This document shows, piece by piece, positions 7,062 to 16,044 of a stretch of 64,000 nucleotides of DNA. This DNA is from Chryseobacterium nepalense (GTDB taxonomy: Bacteria > Bacteroidota > Bacteroidia > Flavobacteriales > Weeksellaceae). The position numbers were made by a program, and so were the translations under genes. The DNA is taken from assembly GCF_023195755.1 (NCBI RefSeq), contig NZ_CP096203.1, positions 3,534,001 through 3,598,000 on the forward strand, written 5' to 3'. Numbering within the stretch: position 1 is the first letter of the stretch; every line of letters starts with the position of its first letter. The notes beneath the pieces were generated by a model. The model ran no database searches. It was given only the letters and a program-made list of their open reading frames with translations, and was not told where the DNA came from.

Positions 7062-8888
7062 TTAAAAATTAATATTGATATAAACACTGTAATTTCTTTT
7101 GGGCAAAGGATAATAAGAAACGGTCTGATAAACAACGTCTGTAATATTATTTACCTTAAATCCTAAAGTGTAATGGTTTAAAAATTTTGTGGAAATTCCG
7201 GTGTTCAAAACGAAATAAGGATCAATGGCATCCGCTCTTTTTTCGTCGGTAGTGGTATAAGTAAGCCCATTGAAAAGCCCCTGCACATAAACACTCAGGA
7301 AACGGTAGCGGTAATCGATGTTTCCGGTAGCCTTATGAAGCGGAACATACATCATCTGCATTCCTGTAAGCTTATTGGTAGATCTGGAATATGTGTATCC
7401 GCCGTTAAACGTAAAATGATGATTTCCAAAATCTTTCAGATAAGTGATCCGCGAATCAAGCCCGTAAATTTCTACGCTGTAGGTATTGAATGCAGCCCAG
7501 TAACCTGCAGCTGTCGGAAGCCAGTTGATATAGTTTTTAATATCCATATAATACGGACTCACCGTCAGTTTCAAATCTCCGAATGTCAATTCATGATCCA
7601 TATCCAGGTTTGTAGATGTTTCCGGAACCAAATCAGGATTTCCTCCCTGTTGCCAGTACAGATCATTGAAAGTAGGAAACTTAAAATTTCTTGAGAAGCT
7701 TGCGCCTGCCTGATACCATTTTACAGGCTGCCATTTTCCTGAAAAAGAATAGAGGACAGGAGAAGATATATTTTCTACAAAATCTTTTTTAATACCTGCT
7801 TCAAAACGAAGATCAGAAGTAACGAAATATCTAATAAGACCTGCTGCAGAACCAACATTTCTGCTGATATCTCCAATGCCCGATTGGTAACCCGACCCTT
7901 TATTTACCTGAAATTCCCCAATGGCATTGACGTTGATTTTCGGAGTGATGAAATAATTAAAATCATTTCTGAAAATATAATTTTTACCTTCCGCACCACT
8001 TTCCTTCGGTTTGTCAATATCTCCGAAATACTGGAAATTATCCTCCGTGTAAGCCACTTTCAGGCTGTTGGAAAAATTATTTCTTGTAACATCCCAGGAA
8101 AGAAGACTGCGCAATGTCTGGGCTTTATATTTTGTTTTGTTACCGTTCTCTGTGAAAATAGGATAATGTTGGGATCCGTCAAATAGCTGGTTTTGCCACG
8201 AAATCGTTTGATGCGGTGCAATTTTATACGAAGCTCCGATGTTGATCGACGAATTGTAAAACCTGCCGTTTCTGTTGATGTACTCCTTCTCCGGAACTTC
8301 ATAATCGTTCTGGCTGATGACATAATTTCCCGAAACCTTCATACTGAACTTTTCATTGCTGAAGGAAGTCCTCAGGAAATTATTAAAGGTCCCGAACGAT
8401 GCTGCTTCCGAATAAAGAAAAGCATGGGCACCCTTGTTAAACTCCAGGTTATTATTAAGATGAATACTCCCTCCGATGGCAGAACTTCCATATTGTACAC
8501 TTCCGCCGCCGGCTTTTACTTCAAGCTCATCATACCCGAAAAGCGGCATATTATTCACATCACCTTGTCCGAGAAAGGCTGAGTTGATGTTGATGCCGTT
8601 CCACACAAAAGCTGTGTGCCCTGCACTGGTTCCCCTGAAGGATGGCGATGAAACTGCACCCCGTCCGTTTTCTTTAATATAAAGCTGAGACTGGAACCGC
8701 AAAAGTTCGGAAAGATTGGTGGTGTTTTTTTCGAAATCTTTCGGACGGATTGTATTGACACTATGAAAAAGTTTTACTTTATTCATTTGGTTATCAAAGA
8801 TATATACCGTATCAATGGCTTTCTCCTGTGCAGAAAGAAAGCAGCCGTAAGCCGAAAAAATCAGTACTAAAGATTTTTTTATATCCAT
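7062..8888 (-). CDS. btuB: TonB-dependent receptor, BtuB-like (vitamin B12)
   Basis: 608 residues. Outer membrane receptor that imports cobalamin using TonB energy. Signal peptide ends near FLSAQ (about residue 21). A plug domain (about 30-150) carries R-P-K-D-F-E-K, SPSFRGTSAGHTAFVWNGI and YGSSAIGGSIHL, as in BtuB-type receptors. A 22-strand barrel follows, ending in the aromatic YININF. There is no carboxypeptidase-like N-terminal extension, unlike SusC. Substrate assignment rests on the cobalamin riboswitch in its leader and on the BtuG-like partner immediately downstream. Confidence 0.88.
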   Translation of the reverse strand: MDIKKSLVLIFSAYGCFLSAQEKAIDTVYIFDNQMNKVKLFHSVNTIRPKDFEKNTTNLSELLRFQSQLYIKENGRGAVSSPSFRGTSAGHTAFVWNGININSAFLGQGDVNNMPLFGYDELEVKAGGGSVQYGSSAIGGSIHLNNNLEFNKGAHAFLYSEAASFGTFNNFLRTSFSNEKFSMKVSGNYVISQNDYEVPEKEYINRNGRFYNSSINIGASYKIAPHQTISWQNQLFDGSQHYPIFTENGNKTKYKAQTLRSLLSWDVTRNNFSNSLKVAYTEDNFQYFGDIDKPKESGAEGKNYIFRNDFNYFITPKINVNAIGEFQVNKGSGYQSGIGDISRNVGSAAGLIRYFVTSDLRFEAGIKKDFVENISSPVLYSFSGKWQPVKWYQAGASFSRNFKFPTFNDLYWQQGGNPDLVPETSTNLDMDHELTFGDLKLTVSPYYMDIKNYINWLPTAAGYWAAFNTYSVEIYGLDSRITYLKDFGNHHFTFNGGYTYSRSTNKLTGMQMMYVPLHKATGNIDYRYRFLSVYVQGLFNGLTYTTTDEKRADAIDPYFVLNTGISTKFLNHYTLGFKVNNITDVVYQTVSYYPLPKRNYSVYININF

Positions 8889-8931
8889 TCTATTTTACTT
8901 TTCCTCCGAAAGCAATGTATTTAGTTACAAT

Positions 8932-9075
8932 TCTGGCAGGTCTCCTGACTTTCGCGTTTCTACACCTTCCCGTTTGCACAGTGGTTTGTCGTAGAAACTT
9001 TTCTTGCGATCTACAGTTGCGGGGACAGTCCGGGATTTACACCCGATTCCCTTTTCATTCCAAATGATTGGAAAC
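8932..9075 (-). promoter_or_regulatory. Cobalamin riboswitch
   Basis: On the minus strand the leader shows the cobalamin (B12) riboswitch core in order: GGGAATCGGGTGTAAATCCC, then ACTGTCCCCGCAACTGTA, and at the 3' side AGTCAGGAGACCTGCC (B12 box region). It ends about 45 bases before the btuB start, so it most likely controls translation or early termination in response to adenosylcobalamin or related corrinoids. Confidence 0.93.
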
Positions 9076-9087
9076 CAAAATTTTTTG

Positions 9088-9095
9088 CAAAGATA
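9088..9095 (-). promoter_or_regulatory. -7 promoter element of the B12 uptake operon
   Basis: CAAAGATA on the plus strand reads TATCTTTG on the minus strand, with a TTTG 18 bases further upstream (9114-9117), close to the Bacteroidota -33 element. It sits just before the riboswitch. Confidence 0.65.
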
Positions 9096-9173
9096 AACTT
9101 ATTCGTCAAAAAAGCAAAAACAGAGAAATAATTAAAGTACGATGACGATTTTGTAAAGGTTGTTTTATTTTTC

Positions 9174-9292
9174 AGGAGCCGGGAACCTGCTTTCCACTGC
9201 AATTCCTCATTACGCGGCTCCACCCGGCCTGGCTTGGGCCTACGACGGGCTCCGCCGCTCCACTCCGGGATTTTCGTTGCAATCAGGGCTAG
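9174..9292. repeat. Flank-conserved repeat, copy C (diverged)
   Basis: Shares the ends of copies A and B: AGGAGC...CCTGCTTTCC on the left and GTTGCAATCAGGGCTAGG on the right. The interior is G+C rich (CACCCGGCCTGGCTTGGGCC) but lacks the long perfect stem of the others. Confidence 0.6.
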
Positions 9293-9524
9293 GATTTCTG
9301 TGACGGCTGAGGTTTTTCGGAGCCACCACAGAAATCTCAGTTTTCTAAATGGTAAGAATTCTCCTCACTTGGTGGGGGGATTAATTTTCAGAGAAATTAG
9401 ATGATTTAAAAAGGCTAATCCAAAGTCAATTGTGAACTGTCAATTTGCTACGTTTGTCAATTTGTCAATTTTCTTAAATTCACCATTTACTTGCAAAGCA
9501 GAATTCATCATTCACCAAAAATCG
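9293..9524. other. Non-coding gap with short direct repeats
   Basis: No gene is seen. The stretch holds a TCACTTGGTGGGGGGA motif (9365-9380), resembling low-complexity spacer repeats, and several close copies of GTCAATTTG at about 9430-9470. Confidence 0.5.
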
Positions 9525-10007
9525 CTACAAAAACGTACCGTCAAAATAAAACGGCAGCAGATCCTTAATCGAATGTACCTTCACCACCTCCTCATTCATG
9601 CTTGAGAAATAAAGATCAATGTTTTCATTTTGCTTGGTCTCAAATTCAATCAAACTTTGCCTGCAGGCTCCGCAGGGCGGAATAGGAGGATTTTTCTCAG
9701 GAAATTCCCTATGGCCTCCCACAATGAAAATCTTTTTAATTTTCACAGCCGGAAAATTGGCAGCTACCCAGAATAAGGTTGTTCTTTCGGCACAAAGTCC
9801 CGATGGAAATGCCGCGTTCTCCTGGTTGTTCCCGGAATACATTTCGCCATTTTCAAGCAGCACAGAACATCCTACCAGAAAGTTGGAGTAGGGAGCATAT
9901 GCATTCTCGCGCGCGTCCTTTGCCTTTTGAAATAATTCTTTTTCTATATCGTTCAGTTCGCTGCTATTCTTAAAATATTCGTAACTGATCTGAGTTTCTT
10001 TTTTCAT
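9525..10007 (-). CDS. cdd: Cytidine deaminase
   Basis: 160 residues. Zinc hydrolase of pyrimidine salvage that converts cytidine and deoxycytidine to (deoxy)uridine. The zinc site is clear: C-A-E-R (cysteine ligand and catalytic glutamate, SGLCAERTTLFW at about residue 70) and the P-C-G-A-C pair (about 111-115). The substrate-binding NAYAPYSNFLVG segment is present at about 35-46. Slightly longer than the 130-residue tetrameric type because of an N-terminal helix (ISYEYFKNSSELNDIEKEL). Start ATG at 10007. Confidence 0.93.
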   Translation of the reverse strand: MKKETQISYEYFKNSSELNDIEKELFQKAKDARENAYAPYSNFLVGCSVLLENGEMYSGNNQENAAFPSGLCAERTTLFWVAANFPAVKIKKIFIVGGHREFPEKNPPIPPCGACRQSLIEFETKQNENIDLYFSSMNEEVVKVHSIKDLLPFYFDGTFL

Positions 10008-10105
10008 ATATTGTGGATTAAAAAAAGGGGGATAAAATTACTTCTTTTTCACGAGGTAGGCAATAAAGGCCTGCTCTTTGCAATTCTCAATTTTTAAAAA
10101 TAAAA

Positions 10106-11158
10106 ATGAACATGTTATATACTCCAGTTAATTTCAGAAATGTTGAATTAAAAAACCGTTGGGTAATGTCGCCAATGTGTATGTATTCCAGTGAAGATGG
10201 ACTTCCCAATGACTTCCATTTTGTTCACTATGGAAGTCGCGCTCAGGGTGGAGCAGGGCTTCTTATCGTAGAAGCAACCGGGGTGGAGCCCCGCGGAAGA
10301 ATTACCAATCACTGTATGGGAATATGGAACGATGAGCAGGCAAAGCAGCTTCAGAGAATTGTAGAGTTTGTTCATAAAAATTCAGAAAGCAAAATAGGAA
10401 TTCAGCTTTCGCATTCCGGAAGAAAAGGATCTACCTGGAATACCAAACAAATTTCCGTTGAAGAAGGATGGGAAACCATCGCGCCAAGTCCGATTCCGTA
10501 TCATCCGACAGAAAGAATTCCGCATGTTTTAACCCAGGAAGAAATTAAGGAACAGGTTCGGAATTTTAGAGAAGCTGCCAGAAGAGCAGTAGAGGCAGGT
10601 TTTGATGTCATTGAAATTCATGCGGCTCATGGCTATCTTATTCATCAGTTTTTATCGCCGCTTTCAAACATCAGGACTGATGAATACGGTGGAAGCTTTG
10701 AAAACAGAATCCGTTTTTTAGTTGAAATTGTAGATGCTGTAAACGAAGAATTGAATGACAATGTTGCTTTGTTTGTAAGAATTTCAGGAACAGAATATGC
10801 AGAAAACGGCTGGGAGATTACCGACAGTGTTGAATTGTCAAAAGTCTTGAAGAATCACTCTGTGGATCTCATTGATGTTTCCAGTGGCGGAAATATTCAC
10901 GGCGTAAAGATTCCTCTTTTCGATGGCTACCAGGTTCCGTTAGCTTCACAGGTAAGAAATGAAGCCGATGTAAAAACAGGAGCTGTAGGACTGATTAAAA
11001 AGGTTTCCCATGCGGAAGAGATTCTTGAGAAAGGAGATGCCGATCTCATTTTTATTGCCAGGGAAATGTTGAGAAACCCTTATCTTGCAGTTCAGGGATC
11101 ATTTGAAATGAATGAAGAATGCTTTTTCCCACATCAGTATCTGAGAGCAAAAATATAA
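10106..11158 (+). CDS. namA: NADPH dehydrogenase, old yellow enzyme family (YqjM-like)
   Basis: 350 residues, FMN-dependent ene-reductase with a TIM barrel. The thermophilic-like/YqjM class is indicated by the N-terminal W-V-M-S-P-M-C-M-Y-S-S (flavin-contacting cysteine), the HAAHGYLIHQFLSPLSN active-site block with both substrate-binding histidines, and IFIAREMLRNPYL near the C terminus. It reduces activated C=C bonds; the physiological substrate is unknown. ATGs at 10106 and 10112 are both possible starts. No operon partner is evident. Confidence 0.9.
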   Translation: MNMLYTPVNFRNVELKNRWVMSPMCMYSSEDGLPNDFHFVHYGSRAQGGAGLLIVEATGVEPRGRITNHCMGIWNDEQAKQLQRIVEFVHKNSESKIGIQLSHSGRKGSTWNTKQISVEEGWETIAPSPIPYHPTERIPHVLTQEEIKEQVRNFREAARRAVEAGFDVIEIHAAHGYLIHQFLSPLSNIRTDEYGGSFENRIRFLVEIVDAVNEELNDNVALFVRISGTEYAENGWEITDSVELSKVLKNHSVDLIDVSSGGNIHGVKIPLFDGYQVPLASQVRNEADVKTGAVGLIKKVSHAEEILEKGDADLIFIAREMLRNPYLAVQGSFEMNEECFFPHQYLRAKI

Positions 11159-11197
11159 TCTTAATTTTTATATATTTGATCAACAAAAAATCAGAAT

Positions 11198-11491
11198 ATG
11201 AAAGCAGAAGATTTTATGCTGCCCTGTCCTATCAAAAAATTCTTTGGGGTAGAATGCTTCGGATGCGGCACCCAGAGAGCGATCGTTATGGTTTTTGAAG
11301 GCAGATTTGCTGAAGCTTTTCATATGTTTCCTGCGGTATATACTGTATTGCTGTTTTTTGTGGCAGTCATCTTAAACTTTGTGGATAGAAAAAGGAATTA
11401 CAGTAATATCTTAGTTTTTTTAGCAATAACAAACGCTATTATTATGGTAATTTCATACTTTTATAAACATTTATTTCTAAACATAACTTAA
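11198..11491 (+). CDS. DUF2752 membrane protein
   Basis: 97 residues with the DUF2752 signature P-C-P-I-K-K-F-F-G-V-E-C-F-G-C-G-T-Q-R-A at residues 9-28, then two or three hydrophobic helices. Members are small inner-membrane proteins of unknown function whose cysteine-rich N terminus is invariant. The CCC-motif membrane protein begins 16 bases downstream, and the two are probably co-transcribed up to the terminator at 11860-11891. Confidence 0.85.
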   Translation: MKAEDFMLPCPIKKFFGVECFGCGTQRAIVMVFEGRFAEAFHMFPAVYTVLLFFVAVILNFVDRKRNYSNILVFLAITNAIIMVISYFYKHLFLNIT

Positions 11492-11506
11492 ACTAAATTA
11501 TAAACT

Positions 11507-11839
11507 ATGGATCAACAAAAATTACCTAACGCAACCGCAGTATTAATTCTTGGAATTGTATCAATTGTAGGTTGCTGCTGCTATGGCCTTCCGGGGCTTA
11601 TATCTGGAATTATTGCTCTTGTTCTCGCCAAGAAAGATGGTCAATTGTATAAACAAAATCCAACAATGTACTCAAATTATAGCCAGCTGAATGCCGGTAA
11701 AATTATGGCGATTATTGGGATTTCATTAAGTGTATTGTACTTTATTTATGTGATTGTACTGTTATCGACAGTTGGTTGGGAAGCAATGAAAGACCCTCAA
11801 CTGATGCAGGAGAAAATGAGAGATTTGCTTGGACAATAA
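11507..11839 (+). CDS. CCC-motif membrane protein (DUF4190-like)
   Basis: 110 residues with two hydrophobic hairpins: residues 8-42 (AVLILGIVSIVGCCCYGLPG) with three consecutive cysteines, and 63-90 (GKIMAIIGISLSVLYFIYVI). The layout matches the Bacteroidota CCC-motif/DUF4190-like proteins, whose role is unknown. It pairs with the DUF2752 gene upstream. Confidence 0.8.
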   Translation: MDQQKLPNATAVLILGIVSIVGCCCYGLPGLISGIIALVLAKKDGQLYKQNPTMYSNYSQLNAGKIMAIIGISLSVLYFIYVIVLLSTVGWEAMKDPQLMQEKMRDLLGQ

Positions 11840-11859
11840 TCTAAATGATAGTTAATAAT

Positions 11860-11891
11860 AAAAGCCTTCGTCATCTATGATGAAGGCTTTT
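11860..11891. terminator. Bidirectional terminator
   Basis: AAAAGCCTTC/GAAGGCTTTT with an inner TCAT/ATGA, flanked by A and T tracts on opposite sides. It separates the convergent genes 11507-11839 (+) and 11912-13450 (-). Confidence 0.85.
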
Positions 11892-11911
11892 ATTTTAAAG
11901 TTAAGATATAT

Positions 11912-13450
11912 TTATTTAACAATAAACTTCATTACCGAACCATCTACTTTCAGAATATAGACTCCCGAAGGAAGATTTTTTATTCTGATAGAATTTCTGT
12001 TGTTCCTGAATGGCTGTTCAAAAGACTGCATTATTTTTCCCTGGAGATTATAAATTTCAGCTTTCGTAATGTTCCGTGTTTCACCTTTTACAAAAATTTC
12101 ATTATTCACAATCGGATTTGGGGAGATCTGCATCTGGTTTTGAGGTAAGATCGTTTCTGCATAAACACTCTGAATGTTTCTTGATGTTCCGGAATAACAG
12201 GTCCAGCTTAGGTTGTCTATGGCTACTCTGTTGCTGGTTGAGTTGTTTTCCAGCTCTACAACTACATTTCCTGAAATGTTGATATTATTAATCGTAGTAG
12301 TTGTTGAATTAGTGCTGTAAGGTACGGTTCCTACGGCTGTTCCGTTTACTTTCACAGTAAATGTTCCGTTCGATCCTGTAAATTTCAATTGGGTGGTTAC
12401 CGTTAATGACCCGATTCCGTTACCCGAACTTCCTGATGTTAAAGCACCGTCTCTTATGGTAATGGCTTTTGTAGAAATAGTCTGGTCGGTTCTGGCATCT
12501 GTGGCAATCCATGAAATTCCGCCGTTGCTCCAGGTTCTTGTTAAATAAGAAGCAGAACTTGCTGTTGGAATGGTTTCGAAAGTTTCGTTCGCACAACCGG
12601 TCGTTGTGGGAGGAGTTGTAGTTCCGCCGCCTCCTGTAGATCCGGATCCCCAAATTAAATTCACATAATTCGGATTGTCAATAAAAGGATTTCTGTTTCC
12701 CTGAAAAGCATAAGAAGCATTATTTCTGTTGATTTCAGCCTGCGATACAGGATCCTGATTGTGCCATGCGAGCAAAACATTCAGTTCCCAGGTCTGTAAT
12801 CCTGGAAAGGTGGAATTGCCCAGCATATTTCCTGAAGCGAAAGTGGAAAGTTTGCCTTGATAGCGTGTTACAAAATAGAAGATCATTCTCGCGACATCCC
12901 CTTTAAATTCATCAATCGGCTCAAAAACGGTTCCCGAATATCCGGAAGAAACCGAGTTTCCAAGTTTGGATCCGTTTTTAGAGGTGAATGTTGCGGTACC
13001 AACCTTTCCGAAAGGATAATTGGATCGCATCCCGTTTACTTTTCCATCGGTTGCCCTGATAAAATGTATATCGGAAACCATTGGTGAAGATTCATTAAAT
13101 AAACTTTGGGGAACAATATGTTCTCTGTTGTAACAATTTCCTTCTACGGAATAGGTCCCGCACTGATTTGTTCCGGGAGTGTATTTATAAGGATCTGTAC
13201 CTGCCGGCTTTTCTGAATAAATATCCAGAATAGAACCGTCATTTTCGTAATTTTTGTCAATGTCAGTTGTCTTATAGCCGGTCCAGAGTCCATTATAGCC
13301 TTTGTCCTGGTGTCCGTTGGTAATAATTGTACTTAAGGCTGTTTTCAGTGAAGCTCCGGACAACCCGTTGGCCGAGTTGTAATATCCTGAAGGAGCCTGC
13401 GCATTTGTCAGAAAAGAGACAAACACCAAAATGAACAGTGTTTTTTTCAT
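11912..13450 (-). CDS. Secreted endonuclease I (EndA/NucM) with T9SS sorting domain
   Basis: 512 residues. Sec signal peptide to about residue 18 (FLTNAQ). An endonuclease I domain spans about 20-275: the metal-finger motif is seen as NCYNREHIVPQSLF, then VSDIHFIRATDGKVNGMRSN, FEPIDEFKGDVARMIFY and LLAWHNQDPVSQAEINRN. A central region of about 130 residues resembles a beta-sandwich adhesin-like module. The C terminus (about 440-512: ISPNPIVNNEIFVKG ... LPSGVYILKVDGSVMKFIVK) is a type A T9SS sorting domain. It is predicted to be an extracellular non-specific nuclease for DNA scavenging. Downstream terminator is shared with 11507-11839. Confidence 0.9.
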   Translation of the reverse strand: MKKTLFILVFVSFLTNAQAPSGYYNSANGLSGASLKTALSTIITNGHQDKGYNGLWTGYKTTDIDKNYENDGSILDIYSEKPAGTDPYKYTPGTNQCGTYSVEGNCYNREHIVPQSLFNESSPMVSDIHFIRATDGKVNGMRSNYPFGKVGTATFTSKNGSKLGNSVSSGYSGTVFEPIDEFKGDVARMIFYFVTRYQGKLSTFASGNMLGNSTFPGLQTWELNVLLAWHNQDPVSQAEINRNNASYAFQGNRNPFIDNPNYVNLIWGSGSTGGGGTTTPPTTTGCANETFETIPTASSASYLTRTWSNGGISWIATDARTDQTISTKAITIRDGALTSGSSGNGIGSLTVTTQLKFTGSNGTFTVKVNGTAVGTVPYSTNSTTTTINNINISGNVVVELENNSTSNRVAIDNLSWTCYSGTSRNIQSVYAETILPQNQMQISPNPIVNNEIFVKGETRNITKAEIYNLQGKIMQSFEQPFRNNRNSIRIKNLPSGVYILKVDGSVMKFIVK

Positions 13451-13668
13451 GTCAATATTTTAGGTGGTAAGATTAATATAAAATTACGGATAAGAAATTA
13501 CGGAATTGTTAATTTTCTAAATAATATTGATATCATGATAAATTATTAATATTAATAATTATTTATTACATGTGTTTTAATTTTTAATTACTTGAGAAAA
13601 ATCATAAAAATATAAATCAATAATATGAGAGAAAAGAATTACTTTCGTTGTTATTATTTTTATTTAGA

Positions 13669-14478
13669 ATGGTTAAAAATTTATATTTTAAAATGAGTAT
13701 GCCTGTATTAGGGCTTATAGGCGGAGTTTTCTTTGCCGGTGCACAGTGTAATCCGGTAAGCAGTTTATCTGAAAATTTTGATGCATATTCCTGTTGCAGC
13801 ATGGGAGTCGTGCCTACATGCTGGGATAGTGTGATTTTGGGCGGGGCAAGCCAGATTATTTCAAGTACACAGCCTGCCTCCGGAACAAGTCAGATTTATC
13901 AGACCGGCTATGGCACAGGCAAAATATCCATCGTTATTTTGCCGACAATGACAAATATTTCAGACGGTACGCATCGGCTTCGTGTGAAGATGAAAGCAAA
14001 CGGAGCGGGTTATCTGGAATTAGGCTACATAAAAGATGCAATTCCCGAAACTTTTGTAGTTCTTCAGCCTATTACCATCACCAATACTTCCTATGACAGC
14101 ACATCGGAAAGGATTTTTACGATACCAACTACGATTCCCGCAGGAATGAGGCTGGCCATACGCAATCCCGGAACTTCTTTTGCCGGACATTACTGGGACG
14201 ATGTAGTCTGGGAACCTATACCGAATCTGGCAACCGGCGAAACGGAAAATCTGCCTAAGATAGGTCTTTATCCGAATCCTGTTCACGATGAACTGCATAT
14301 TTCTAATGTGAAAAATGTAGAAACCCTTACATTAGCAGATACATCGGGAAGGATATTAAAAATCATTAATAATCCTTCAACTACCGTATCATTGAGTGAT
14401 CTTGAAAAAGGAATGTATTTTATATCCTTACATTTCAAAAAAGGAGGAGATGCCTCATATAAAATAATTAAGGATTAA
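13669..14478 (+). CDS. Secreted protein with T9SS type A sorting domain
   Basis: 269 residues from the ATG at 13669; the frame is open further upstream but only with non-ATG starts. Signal peptide to about residue 26 (VFFAGAQ). The central part begins SENFDAYSCCSMGVVPTCWD, a beginning seen in choice-of-anchor J/adhesin-like beta-sandwich modules, and has a Y-W-D-D-V-V-W-E end. Residues about 200-269 are a T9SS type A sorting domain (IGLYPNPVHDELHIS ... LEKGMYFISLHF). It is probably exported to the cell surface or medium; ligand unknown. Confidence 0.8.
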   Translation: MVKNLYFKMSMPVLGLIGGVFFAGAQCNPVSSLSENFDAYSCCSMGVVPTCWDSVILGGASQIISSTQPASGTSQIYQTGYGTGKISIVILPTMTNISDGTHRLRVKMKANGAGYLELGYIKDAIPETFVVLQPITITNTSYDSTSERIFTIPTTIPAGMRLAIRNPGTSFAGHYWDDVVWEPIPNLATGETENLPKIGLYPNPVHDELHISNVKNVETLTLADTSGRILKIINNPSTTVSLSDLEKGMYFISLHFKKGGDASYKIIKD

Positions 14479-14640
14479 CTTAGATTTTAAAAATTATTTT
14501 GTAAAAGTCAGTATACCGAGCTACTGACTTTTTTTATTATTTTAAATAGTAATGGTAATGCAGATTAGATGCTGACGGAAAATTACAACTTTTGAATATA
14601 TGAGGAGCGTTTTAACATAAATAACTCTGCTTAAAAATAC

Positions 14641-14648
14641 TATATTTG
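14641..14648 (+). promoter_or_regulatory. -7 promoter element TATATTTG
   Basis: Exact TAnnTTTG match 31 bases before the ATG at 14679. It supports that start over the longer TTG-started frame. Confidence 0.6.
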
Positions 14649-14678
14649 AAAAACTTTATTGAACAATTAAATAGTATT

Positions 14679-14864
14679 ATGAAAAAACAGCTTGCTTATT
14701 CTTTTTCTCTGGTTTTTTTAATTATTACAACATTCGGTGTTATTAAATTTATTAAGAACAGTAATGATCATAAAGAGTGTGATACTATAGTGCGTTCATT
14801 TACGAGGAATAATACGGAAATAAAAGAAGTAAAACATATTTGTCACGAAAAATATAATTTTTAA
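14679..14864 (+). CDS. Small single-pass membrane or secreted protein
   Basis: 61 residues: MKKQ, one hydrophobic segment (about 6-24), then a charged tail with cysteines at C34 and C55 (KECDTIV, KHICHEK). It has its own promoter (14641-14648) and terminator (14915-14943), which supports it being a real gene. I recognise no family. The two cysteines could form a disulfide outside the cytoplasm. Confidence 0.55.
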   Translation: MKKQLAYSFSLVFLIITTFGVIKFIKNSNDHKECDTIVRSFTRNNTEIKEVKHICHEKYNF

Positions 14865-14914
14865 AATGGGATAAATTTTCAGGAAGAATTTATTTCGATT
14901 ATATGCTGAAATAA

Positions 14915-14943
14915 AAAGCCGATACAGAATTTGTATCGGCTTT
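14915..14943. terminator. Bidirectional terminator
   Basis: AAAGCCGATAC/GTATCGGCTTT, 11-bp perfect stem with loop AGAATTT between the convergent genes 14679-14864 (+) and 14966-15493 (-). Confidence 0.85.
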
Positions 14944-14965
14944 CATATATAATGATTGATTTAAA

Positions 14966-15493
14966 TTATTTTCTTTGTGGAGGGTAATTCTTCATGATTT
15001 CACCCACAATTTCAGGAATTTGTTTTTGCTTGGCTTTCGGGCGGTCTACGGAAATTCCGCTTCCGATCCCCTGCCAAACCAGTTTATTTGATCTTGCATC
15101 TACCATATCTACAATAATGGCCCCTTCATTATAATTGCTGGTCCATGTTCTGTTCATCCCGATTCCCCATCCGAAAGGTCCGCCCCATCCCCATGCTCCA
15201 TAAGGAGAACTGGTGGTTATATCCGTAATTTTTTTATGATTGGCTTTCACGTTGATGATCAGATCCGGGCTGTCTCCCGACTGAAGACCTTTCATCTGAA
15301 GCTGTTTTGATAATTCGTTCAAAACTCTGTCTTTGTCTATGTCATTCAGTTTCAGATCATCAATTCTTAGCTTATAGGTTCTGTAATTCGTAAAGTTTGC
15401 GGTTTCCGCATAATCAGAACGTACATTAAAAGGACTGCAGGATGTTAAACCCAAAGTAGCCGCGGCTAACAAAATAAAAATATATTTCTTCAT
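14966..15493 (-). CDS. DUF4136 lipoprotein
   Basis: 175 residues from the ATG at 15493 (MKKYIFILL); the longer frame would overlap the upstream gene. Lipobox LGLTSC with lipid cysteine at about residue 19. The mature part has the DUF4136 pattern: NVRSDYAETANFTNYRTYKL, then D-L-I-I-N-V-K-A, a glycine/tryptophan-rich loop (GAWGWGGPFGWG), G-A-I-I-V-D-M-V-D and S-N-K-L-V-W-Q-G. These outer membrane-associated lipoproteins have no established function. The gene follows DUF5522 with a one-base gap, implying co-transcription. Confidence 0.88.
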   Translation of the reverse strand: MKKYIFILLAAATLGLTSCSPFNVRSDYAETANFTNYRTYKLRIDDLKLNDIDKDRVLNELSKQLQMKGLQSGDSPDLIINVKANHKKITDITTSSPYGAWGWGGPFGWGIGMNRTWTSNYNEGAIIVDMVDARSNKLVWQGIGSGISVDRPKAKQKQIPEIVGEIMKNYPPQRK

Positions 15494-15494
15494 T

Positions 15495-15680
<186 letters not shown>

Positions 15681-15704
15681 TTAAATCGCTAAGTCAAAAA
15701 ACTT

Positions 15705-15712
15705 TATATTTG
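15705..15712 (+). promoter_or_regulatory. -7 promoter element TATATTTG
   Basis: Exact TAnnTTTG match only six bases before the ATG at 15718, so the transcript would be almost leaderless. Confidence 0.5.
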
Positions 15713-15717
15713 TTATT

Positions 15718-16044
15718 ATGATAATTGTATGCCAAAAACTTTTGAAATTCCTAAAAATCAGCGGCATCGCTCTTTTTCCTTTTATCTTAATAAGGAATTC
15801 CGAAGATAAGAAAAATAAAATATTGATCAACCACGAAAAGATTCATTTAAGACAGCAAATCGAAATGCTGGTCATATTTTTCTATTTATTTTATATCATT
15901 GAATATTATTACTGGCTTTTTAAACTGAAAAATGCATTTCACGCTTATCAGAGAATTTCTTTTGAAAGAGAAGCATATGCCAACGAACATGATCTGAATT
16001 ACCTTAAAAAAAGGAAATTATGGAGCTTCAGAAAATATCTTTAA
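15718..16044 (+). CDS. Membrane protein with HExxH motif
   Basis: 108 residues. Hydrophobic stretch at the N terminus (about 8-24), then I-N-H-E-K-I-H-L-R-Q-Q (HExxH at about 39-43), a second hydrophobic segment (about 50-68, VIFFYLFYIIEYYYWLF) and F-E-R-E-A-Y-A-N near 87-94. The HExxH plus downstream glutamate resembles M56/BlaR1-type zinc peptidases, but the protein is much shorter than those. A minimal metalloprotease-like protein is possible; no function is claimed. The close promoter suggests leaderless translation. Confidence 0.65.
   Translation: MIIVCQKLLKFLKISGIALFPFILIRNSEDKKNKILINHEKIHLRQQIEMLVIFFYLFYIIEYYYWLFKLKNAFHAYQRISFEREAYANEHDLNYLKKRKLWSFRKYL

Noticed and set aside
9088-9300. 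Possible CRISPR-like or rRNA-like G+C-rich stretch around 9174-9292
   Set aside because: There are no regular repeat-spacer units and no rRNA core motifs; it is explained by the dispersed repeat family.
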